Source of the DNA: CAZFHZ01 sp964519015 | Lineage (GTDB): Bacteria > Blakebacterota > Blakebacteria > Blakebacterales > CAYUVJ01 | Assembly (NCBI GenBank): GCA_964519015.1 | Contig: CAZFHZ010000061.1 | Span: 1 to 19,831 of the forward strand | Reading direction: 5' to 3' | DNA: 19,831 nucleotides | Shown: positions 7,819-13,544 of the stretch, one piece after another | How the letters are laid out: each line of letters starts with the position of its first letter | How positions within the stretch are numbered: position 1 is the first letter of the stretch | Program-made: the position numbers and the translations under genes | The notes under the pieces: model-generated | Database searches by the model: none | Seen by the model: the letters and a program-made list of their open reading frames with translations, nothing else | What the model was told of the DNA's origin: nothing

Positions 7819-8065
7819 CTGCGGATCCTCCTAGAGAGTTCGACGACCTCGGACGTAACCCTCTGATGCGGTGGTGTGCGGCCCGCCGCCGATATCGGTG
7901 CGACGGTATACCCGGTTCGAGCAGCCTCAAGTAACGTCCACCCCCCGGGGGTGTCAAGGCGCTGATCCCCACCCCGGCCCTCACCGGGCGGTTGCCCGGC
8001 GGGTCTTGGATGCGTACCATCGGTGGGACCTCCGACACCCCCCTTCCTTCAAGGAGGAGACGCAC
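7819..8065. promoter_or_regulatory. Divergent intergenic region between exbB and the TPR gene
   Basis: These 247 bases must hold promoters for both directions. Visible elements are the palindrome CCGATATCGG (7889-7898), GGTATACC (7905-7912) whose TATACC could be a -10 on the minus strand with TTACTT 18 bases upstream, the inverted repeat CACCCCC-C-GGGGGTG (7939-7953), and the hairpin CCGGGC-GGTT-GCCCGG (7984-7999) in the probable leader of the TPR mRNA. No convincing consensus promoter or known riboswitch stands out, and no gene is supported here. Confidence 0.4.
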
Positions 8066-8833
8066 GTGCCACGCATTCGTTTGGGGCTTTCGGCCCTCGC
8101 GATCGTCCTGCTCCCGACCGTCGTCCCGGCCCAGACCGGCGGCCAGATGGAAGTGGAGCGGGCCATCGACGGTGACCACCTGGCCGGCCGCTACCAGGCC
8201 GCCCTCGCCCTGATCGGGCGGGAACTGATAAGGAACCCCCGCGACTACGGGATGCTCTGGCGGAAAGCAGAGAACCTGACCGACTGGGCGCGCGTATCCC
8301 CCAAGGAGGAGCAGGAGGCCCGCTACGGGGAGGCGGCGGCGGCGGCCCGGCTGGCGGTGGAGGTCCGCGGGACGGACGCGGAAGGATGGTTCCAGCTGGG
8401 CAAGGCGCAGGGGCGGCTGGCCCTCTTCCGGGGTGGCAAAAAGAAGGTGGAGATGTCGCGGGAGGTGAAGGACGAGTTCGAAAAAGCACTCGCGATCAAT
8501 CCCGACCACCCGGGCGCGCTGCACGGACTGGCCCGCTGGCACCGCGAGGTGGCCAACCTCCCCTGGATACTCAAGACGGCCGCCAAGATCATCTACGGCG
8601 GACTCCCCCCCGCCTCGAACGAGCAGGCGATCGAACTCTTCCGGAAGGCGATCACGCTGGAACCGGACAACATCGTCCACCACCTGGAACTGGGTAAGAC
8701 GCTGCTGGAGGTCAAGGACCGGGAGGGGGCCCGGGCGGAGTTCCAGAAAGCGCTCGAGTTGCCGGTGGTGAAGGCGGACGACCCGGAGTGGCAGGAGGAG
8801 GCCCGCAGCGAGCTGGCCCGGATCCGCGACTGA
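8066..8833 (+). CDS. Exported TPR protein resembling the RMDN family
   Basis: This is a 255-residue all-helical repeat protein with a signal peptide (MPRIRLGLSALAIVLLPTVVPAQ) and so is probably periplasmic. TPR-like units are seen at about 37-70, 84-120 and 131-160; the last region includes DEFEKALAINPDHPGALHGL, AIELFRKAITLEPDN and LELGKTLLEVKDREGARAEF. The segment HGLARWHREVANLPWILKTA...GGLPPAS (153-184) closely recalls the RMDN proteins (regulator of microtubule dynamics), in which a W-x-x-E-V/Q-V-A-x-L-x-W stretch precedes a G-x-PP-S turn. That match is from memory of the family. The function of bacterial members is unknown to me. The GTG start is chosen for AAGGAGG (8051-8057) eight bases before it; the frame is open back to 7871 but without coding signs. 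The beta-barrel gene follows after 46 bases. Confidence 0.85.
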   Translation: MPRIRLGLSALAIVLLPTVVPAQTGGQMEVERAIDGDHLAGRYQAALALIGRELIRNPRDYGMLWRKAENLTDWARVSPKEEQEARYGEAAAAARLAVEVRGTDAEGWFQLGKAQGRLALFRGGKKKVEMSREVKDEFEKALAINPDHPGALHGLARWHREVANLPWILKTAAKIIYGGLPPASNEQAIELFRKAITLEPDNIVHHLELGKTLLEVKDREGARAEFQKALELPVVKADDPEWQEEARSELARIRD

Positions 8834-8879
8834 ACCGCCGCCGCGGCGGGGACGCCCTGAAGGAATGGAGCTGAATCCC

Positions 8880-9677
8880 GTGGAACGAACCGTGCGCCCG
8901 CTCTCCCTGCTGCTGATGCTGCTCGGGCTGCTGGCCGGCCCGGTCCCCCGGGCCGGGGCCCAGACGAAGGTCCCTGACCCCGGGCTGCTGCCGCCGGCCG
9001 GCGGTAGCCGGGTCACCCTCTCCCTGCTGGGGGGCTGGGGCTCCTGGTCGCAGAAGGCGGTCAATAACGACATCCGTTTCGACAACCTCATCCTGACCGC
9101 GCCGGTGGACAGTGGCGGGATCGGTCTGGCCAAGGGCCTGGAGCAGCTCACCGACGGTCTGGTAACCGGGATCGAGGTCCGGCTGCGGCTCACCCCACGG
9201 ACCGGACTGGTAGCGGGGATCATGCGGCTGAGTGACCACTCCGAGGTCGGCTTCACCTTCGATTCCGGGAGCGGCCCCCAGGCCGGCTCCTTCTCTTACC
9301 GGGTCACGGGGGTCCCGGTCTGGATCGGGGCTCACCACGATTACCCGCTCACCCGGCGGGCCACCTACCGGGTCATGGCGGCGCTGCTCTGGTTCCCCTA
9401 CTCCCAGATCCGGGTGAAGGGCACGTTGGGCGCCCCCCCCGGCCTGGATGAAGAGGGTACGACCTCCGGGCTCGGGCTGCTCTTCGGATGGGGGGGGAGC
9501 TACCGCCTCTCCGGTCCGCTCACCCTGGAGGTGTCGGCCCGTCTGAAGCTGGCCCGGCTGGGGGATCCCGAGGCCGCCGACGGATCGGTCATCCGGGATT
9601 TCTTCGGGGATCCCCTGAGCATGGACTGGTCGGGGGTCGACCTGCTGGTCGGGGTGAGCTGGGACATCCTCCCCTGA
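8880..9677 (+). CDS. Hypothetical exported protein, probable outer-membrane beta-barrel
   Basis: I do not recognise a named family. The 265-residue protein starts with a signal peptide (about 1-27, ending PRAGA|Q). Its body alternates polar and hydrophobic residues with many Gly and aromatic residues, as in RVTLSLLGGWGSWSQ, GIEVRLRLTPRTGLVAGIM, ATYRVMAALLWFPYSQIRVK and LLVGVSWDILP. This is the pattern of an outer-membrane beta-barrel of perhaps eight to ten strands, though the chain ends in Pro rather than the usual Phe/Tyr. The GTG at 8880 is preferred because GGAG lies nine bases before it; an in-frame ATG at 8865 touches its only ribosome-like site. It follows the TPR gene and converges on argF with a 16-base gap. 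Co-expression with the TPR protein is likely. Confidence 0.75.
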   Translation: MERTVRPLSLLLMLLGLLAGPVPRAGAQTKVPDPGLLPPAGGSRVTLSLLGGWGSWSQKAVNNDIRFDNLILTAPVDSGGIGLAKGLEQLTDGLVTGIEVRLRLTPRTGLVAGIMRLSDHSEVGFTFDSGSGPQAGSFSYRVTGVPVWIGAHHDYPLTRRATYRVMAALLWFPYSQIRVKGTLGAPPGLDEEGTTSGLGLLFGWGGSYRLSGPLTLEVSARLKLARLGDPEAADGSVIRDFFGDPLSMDWSGVDLLVGVSWDILP

Positions 9678-9693
9678 GGGGGGTCCGACTCGA

Positions 9694-10608
9694 CTAACCC
9701 ATCAGTTCGACCAGGATCGCCTTCTGAGCGTGCAGCCGGTTCTCCGCCTCGTCGAAGACCACCGAGTGGGGACCGTCGATCACCTCGTCGGTGATCTCTT
9801 CCCCCCGGTGGGCGGGCAGACAGTGCATCACGAGGGCATCCGGTTTCGCCTTGGCCACTAGTGCGGCATCGACCACGAAGCCCTGGAAATCGCGGCGTCG
9901 CTTCTCCGCTTCCTCCTCCTGCCCCATGCTCGTCCAGGTGTCCGTGTAGATCACGTCGGCCCCCTCCACGGCCATCTCCGGCACCTCGTTGATGGTCACG
10001 TGGGGATTGACCTCCTTGGCCTGCTCAAAGATCGCCCGGTCGGGTTCGTACCCCTCGGGGATGGCCAGGGCCAGCTGGAAATCGAGACGGGTGGCGGCGT
10101 TCAGCCAGGAGTTGGCGAGGTTGTTGCCGTCTCCCACGAAGGTGACCTTCAGTCCCTCGATCCGTCCCTTGTGCTCCTGGATGGTCAGAAGATCGGCCAT
10201 AAGCTGGCAGGGATGGAGCCGGTCGCTCAATCCGTTGATGACCGGGACGCTGCTGGATGCGGCCAGTTCCTCCAGGTGGGCATGGGCGAACACCCGGGCC
10301 ATGATGCCGTCGTTGTACCGGGCCAGCACCCGGGCGATGTCGGCAACCGATTCCCGCTTGCCCAGCCCGATGTCGGCCGGGGCGAGGTAGAGGGCATATC
10401 CCCCCAGCTGCCACATCCCGACCTCGAAGGAGATGCGGGTGCGGGCCGAGGGCTTCTGGAAGACCATGGCGAGCGTCTTCCCCTTGAGGTAGGTGGGGCG
10501 CCGGCCGGCCTGCAGCTCCGTCTTGATCCGGGCAGCCAGGTCGAGGGAGGCGAACAGTTCCTCGCGGGTGCGGGAGGCCAGGTCGAGGAAGTCCTTGTGC
10601 TCAGGCAT
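9694..10608 (-). CDS. argF: Ornithine carbamoyltransferase
   Basis: ArgF joins ornithine and carbamoyl phosphate to give citrulline in arginine synthesis. The 304-residue length is standard. Carbamoyl-phosphate-binding SARTR (54-58) and HPCQ (132-135), the ornithine-loop TDTWTSMG (222-229) and the HCLPAHRGEE segment with the catalytic-site Cys263 are all present. The SMG element and HCLP identify an OTCase rather than an aspartate carbamoyltransferase. The gene starts 28 bases after hslU stops, with a GGAAAGGGG ribosome site before the ATG, and is probably read from the topA-xerC-hslVU transcript. No other arg gene and no ARG-box-like palindrome is seen, so arginine control is not evident here. 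Confidence 0.97.
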   Translation of the reverse strand: MPEHKDFLDLASRTREELFASLDLAARIKTELQAGRRPTYLKGKTLAMVFQKPSARTRISFEVGMWQLGGYALYLAPADIGLGKRESVADIARVLARYNDGIMARVFAHAHLEELAASSSVPVINGLSDRLHPCQLMADLLTIQEHKGRIEGLKVTFVGDGNNLANSWLNAATRLDFQLALAIPEGYEPDRAIFEQAKEVNPHVTINEVPEMAVEGADVIYTDTWTSMGQEEEAEKRRRDFQGFVVDAALVAKAKPDALVMHCLPAHRGEEITDEVIDGPHSVVFDEAENRLHAQKAILVELMG

Positions 10609-10636
10609 GAGTGGTCCCCTTTCCTACTGCGCGAGG

Positions 10637-12034
10637 TTACAGGATGTACCGACTCAGGTCCTCGTCGGCGATGATGTCATCCAGGCGGTCGCGCACGTGG
10701 GCGGCCGTGACCTCGTAGCTGCGCCGTCCGCTCTCGGGCACCTCGAAGAGGATATCCTCGAGCAGCAGCGTGAGGATGGTGTGCAACCGGCGCGCGCCGA
10801 TGTCCTCCGCCTGTTCGTTGGCCAGGCTGGCCGTCCGGGCGATCTCCTCCACCGCCCCGACCTCGAAACGCAGGGTGACCTCCTCGGTCGCCAGCAGCGC
10901 CGTGTACTGCTTGATGAGCGCATTCTCCGGCTCGGTCAGGATGCGGACGAAATCCTCGGTGGTCAGGCTGTCCAGCTCGACCCGGATGGGGAAGCGCCCC
11001 TGCAGTTCCGGGATCAGGTCGCTCGGTTTGGCCACGTTGAAGGCGCCGGCGGCGATGAAGAGGACATGGTCGGTCCGGACCAGACCGTACTTGGTCGTGA
11101 CCGTGCTCCCCTCCACGATCGGGAGCAGGTCGCGCTGAACTCCCTCCCGGCTCACGTCGGGTCCCCCGTACTCCCCTCCCCCGCGGTCGGGGGCGGCGAC
11201 CTTATCGAGTTCGTCGAGGAAGACGATACCGCTCTGTTGCACCCTCCGGACGGCCTCGGCGACCACCTTGTCCATGTCGATGAGCTTGGAGGCCTCCTCC
11301 TGCTGCAGCAGCCGGCGGGCCTCCCGCACCGTCACCCGGCGGCGCTTGCGGCGCTGCGGCATCAGGCCGGAGAAGAGTTCCTGCAGGTTGACCCCCATCT
11401 CCTCGAGCCCGACCGGCCCCAGGATGGAGACCATGGGATTCTGTTCCGGGGGGGTCTCCACCTCGACCTCCCGCTCATCCAGGGTACCGGCCAGCAACTG
11501 GCTGCGCAGCCGCTCCCGCTCGCGCCGCCAGACCACCTGCGGGTCTTCCCCCGGGGTGGTCTCCGTCTGGGGATAGGAGGCCCGCCAGGCGGGCTCCGGC
11601 TGGGGGTGGAGCAGCTCGAGAAGGCGCTCGTCGGCGTTTCTCATCGCCGGTTCCTGGACCAGCTCGAGGCGTTCCGACTTGACCATGTCCACGGCCAGGT
11701 CGGTCAGGTCGCGCACGATCGATTCGACGTCGCGCCCCACGTAGCCCACCTCGGTGAACTTGCTCGCCTCCACCTTCAGGAAGGGGGCGCGGGCCAGCGC
11801 GGCCAGCCGGCGGGAGATCTCGGTCTTCCCCACCCCGGTCGGGCCGATCAGGATGATGTTGTTGGGCATGATCTCTTCGCGCAACTCGTCGGGCACCTGG
11901 AGGCGGCGCCAGCGGTTGCGCAGGGCGATCGCCACCGCCCGCTTGGCGGCGGCCTGTCCGATCACGTAGCGGTCTAGGTGGGCGACGATCTGGCGGGGGG
12001 TCAGTTCCCATCCTTCCGCCCTGGAGTCGCTCAT
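10637..12034 (-). CDS. hslU: ATP-dependent protease ATPase subunit HslU
   Basis: HslU is the AAA+ unfoldase that feeds substrates to the HslV peptidase. The 465-residue protein shows LTPRQIVAHLDRYVIGQ at the N-terminus, Walker A GPTGVGKT (64-71), pore loop GYVG (97-100), an intermediate domain at about 110-245, Walker B IVFLDE (270-275), sensor-1 AAGAF (328-332), the arginine finger in ELQGRFP (Arg347), and the C-terminal tail DEDLSRYIL, which inserts into HslV to activate it. The intermediate domain holds a Pro/Trp-rich insert (about 143-170) that varies among homologues. Its ATG overlaps the hslV stop as ATGA (12031-12034), so subunits are made in coupled amounts. No CIRCE element is visible upstream. 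Confidence 0.97.
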   Translation of the reverse strand: MSDSRAEGWELTPRQIVAHLDRYVIGQAAAKRAVAIALRNRWRRLQVPDELREEIMPNNIILIGPTGVGKTEISRRLAALARAPFLKVEASKFTEVGYVGRDVESIVRDLTDLAVDMVKSERLELVQEPAMRNADERLLELLHPQPEPAWRASYPQTETTPGEDPQVVWRRERERLRSQLLAGTLDEREVEVETPPEQNPMVSILGPVGLEEMGVNLQELFSGLMPQRRKRRRVTVREARRLLQQEEASKLIDMDKVVAEAVRRVQQSGIVFLDELDKVAAPDRGGGEYGGPDVSREGVQRDLLPIVEGSTVTTKYGLVRTDHVLFIAAGAFNVAKPSDLIPELQGRFPIRVELDSLTTEDFVRILTEPENALIKQYTALLATEEVTLRFEVGAVEEIARTASLANEQAEDIGARRLHTILTLLLEDILFEVPESGRRSYEVTAAHVRDRLDDIIADEDLSRYIL

Positions 12035-12588
12035 GATTCGTCTCCCGCGGGGAGTTCGAGGATCGAGATCCGGTCGTTGGTGTAGACACAGATCCCGGCG
12101 GCGATGCGGAGCGACCGCTCCACCACTTCGACCGGGGAGAGCCCCGGATCGGCCTGGCGGAAGGCGCGGGCGGCGGCCAGGGCGTAGGCCCCCCCCGACC
12201 CGATGGCGACGATGCCGTCGTCCGGCTCGATGATGTCGCCGTTGCCGCTGACCACGAAGGCGTGCCGGGTGTCCACGGCCGCCAGGAGCGCGTTGAGCCG
12301 GCGCAGGAAGCGGTCCTGCCGCCAGTCCTTGGCCAGCTCGACGACCGCCCGCTGCAGGTTCCCCTTGTGGGTCTCCAGTTTCTCCTCGAAGCGCTCGAAG
12401 AGGGTGAAGGCGTCGGCCGCCGCGCCGGCGAAGCCGGCCAGTACCTGGCCTTCCAGCAGCCGGCGGATCTTCACGCTGCCGTGCTTCATGATCGTGTCAT
12501 CGAAGGTGACCTGCCCGTCGCCGCCCAGGGCGGCCCGCCCGTCGTGGACCAGCCCGAGGATGGTCGTGGCGTGTCGGATCTGCGGCAT
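12031..12588 (-). CDS. hslV: ATP-dependent protease peptidase subunit HslV
   Basis: HslV is the N-terminal-nucleophile threonine peptidase of the HslUV complex. The 185-residue protein begins MPQIRHATTILGLVHDG, so the catalytic threonine is expected at residue 8 after removal of a seven-residue propeptide; many homologues need only Met removal. GDGQVT (23-28), Lys40 (equivalent to Lys33 of the mature enzyme), AGFAGAAADAFTLFERFE (51-68) and the AIGSGGAYALAAARA stretch are family signatures. The start at 12588 is fixed by the family's N-terminus and by a GGGAGG site about eight bases before it. The frame stays open well upstream, but there it overlaps xerC and is not coding. xerC ends 20 bases before it. 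Confidence 0.96.
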   Translation of the reverse strand: MPQIRHATTILGLVHDGRAALGGDGQVTFDDTIMKHGSVKIRRLLEGQVLAGFAGAAADAFTLFERFEEKLETHKGNLQRAVVELAKDWRQDRFLRRLNALLAAVDTRHAFVVSGNGDIIEPDDGIVAIGSGGAYALAAARAFRQADPGLSPVEVVERSLRIAAGICVYTNDRISILELPAGDES

Positions 12589-12608
12589 CCTGGCTCCCTC
12601 CCTGCGGC

Positions 12609-13532
12609 TCACTCCTCGCCGGAGCGTGGGTGGGCCTTGCGGTAGGCCTGTTTGAGGCGGTCGGTGGTCAGATGGGTGTAGATCTGGGTGGTCGACAGAC
12701 TCTCGTGCCCGAGCAGCTCCTGGACCGCGCGCAGGTCCGCCCCGGCGTCGAGCAGATGGGTGGCGAAGGTGTGGCGCAGGGTGTGGGGGCTGACCCGGCT
12801 CCGCTGGCTCGCCTCGGTCAGGGCCCGTCGGACCAGGCGCTGCACGCTCCGCCCGCTCAACCGCTCCCCCCGCCGGTTGAGCCAGAGCGCCCGCTCCTGG
12901 TCCCGGCCGGTGCGGGCCACCACCCGGCCGCGCTCCTCGAGCCAGGCCCCCAGCGCCTGGTCGGCGCCGCGGCCGTAGGGGACGATCCGTTCCTTCCGTC
13001 CCTTCCCCCGGACCCGCACGGTCTGCTCGCGCCGCTCCAGGTCCTCCAGGTCGATCCCGACCAGCTCGGCCAGGCGCACCCCGGTGCCGTAGAGGAACTC
13101 CAGCACCGCCGCATGGAGCGCGGCCGCATACGGTTCGGTCTCCGGGGGAGGCTCCAGGGCGCGGAAGACCTCCTCCCGGGTCAGGAAGGCGGGCAGGCGG
13201 CGCGGGGTGCGGGGGGAGCGCAGGACCCCGGAGGGATCCTCGGTGATCTGCCCGCTCCGGCGCAGCCAGCGGAAGTAGGCCCGCAGGCCGGCCAGCTTGC
13301 GGGCCACCGTGCGGGAGGCGTAGCCGCGCTGGCGAAGCGTGCCCAGGAAAGCGCGCACCCGGGTATGGTCGACCTCCTCGGGCCGGACCTCGGTGCCCGT
13401 CTGGCTGGCCAGCCAGGCCGCGAACTGGCGCACGTCCTTCCGATAGGCCCGGACGGTGTGGGGAGAGAGCCCGCGCACCGATTCGAGGTGGGCGGCGAAG
13501 GCCTCCACCGTTTCCCGGATCGTGGAGCCCAT
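12609..13532 (-). CDS. xerC: Tyrosine recombinase XerC
   Basis: Xer recombinases act at dif to resolve chromosome dimers. The 307-residue protein has an N-terminal SAM-like core-binding domain (about 5-95) and a catalytic domain (about 113-290) with the full active site: Arg153 (TGVRLAEL), Lys177 (RGKGRKER), His250 and Arg253 (SPHTLRHTFATHLL), His276 (LLGHES) and the nucleophile Tyr285. Length, motif spacing and its place between topA and hslV match the XerC/CodV group of chromosomal recombinases. XerD cannot be excluded by motif alone. AGGAGG stands four bases before the ATG in the 12-base gap after topA, so the two genes are cotranscribed. No integration sites or mobile-element genes are nearby, which argues against an integrase role. 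Confidence 0.92.
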   Translation of the reverse strand: MGSTIRETVEAFAAHLESVRGLSPHTVRAYRKDVRQFAAWLASQTGTEVRPEEVDHTRVRAFLGTLRQRGYASRTVARKLAGLRAYFRWLRRSGQITEDPSGVLRSPRTPRRLPAFLTREEVFRALEPPPETEPYAAALHAAVLEFLYGTGVRLAELVGIDLEDLERREQTVRVRGKGRKERIVPYGRGADQALGAWLEERGRVVARTGRDQERALWLNRRGERLSGRSVQRLVRRALTEASQRSRVSPHTLRHTFATHLLDAGADLRAVQELLGHESLSTTQIYTHLTTDRLKQAYRKAHPRSGEE

Positions 13533-13544
13533 GGCGCCTCCTGT

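Noticed and set aside
6580..7866. 428-codon plus-strand frame opposite the exbD and exbB genes
   Set aside because: Translation is Asp/Gly/His/Arg-rich noise complementary to conserved ExbB/ExbD codons.
7871..8065. Possible N-terminal extension of the TPR protein
   Set aside because: The extension would bury the signal peptide and has no ribosome site, whereas AAGGAGG is correctly placed before the GTG at 8066.
7198..8065. Fur box controlling the TonB cluster
   Set aside because: No A/T-rich GATAATGATAATCATTATC-like sequence is visible in the upstream region.
9662..9686. Possible bidirectional terminator between the barrel gene and argF (CCCC-TGA-GGGG)
   Set aside because: The core stem is only four base pairs, overlaps the stop codon, and has no T-run on either strand.
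12609..13532. Tyrosine recombinase as a sign of an integrated element
   Set aside because: It sits in the conserved topA-xerC-hslVU neighbourhood with no tRNA, direct repeats or mobile genes around it.
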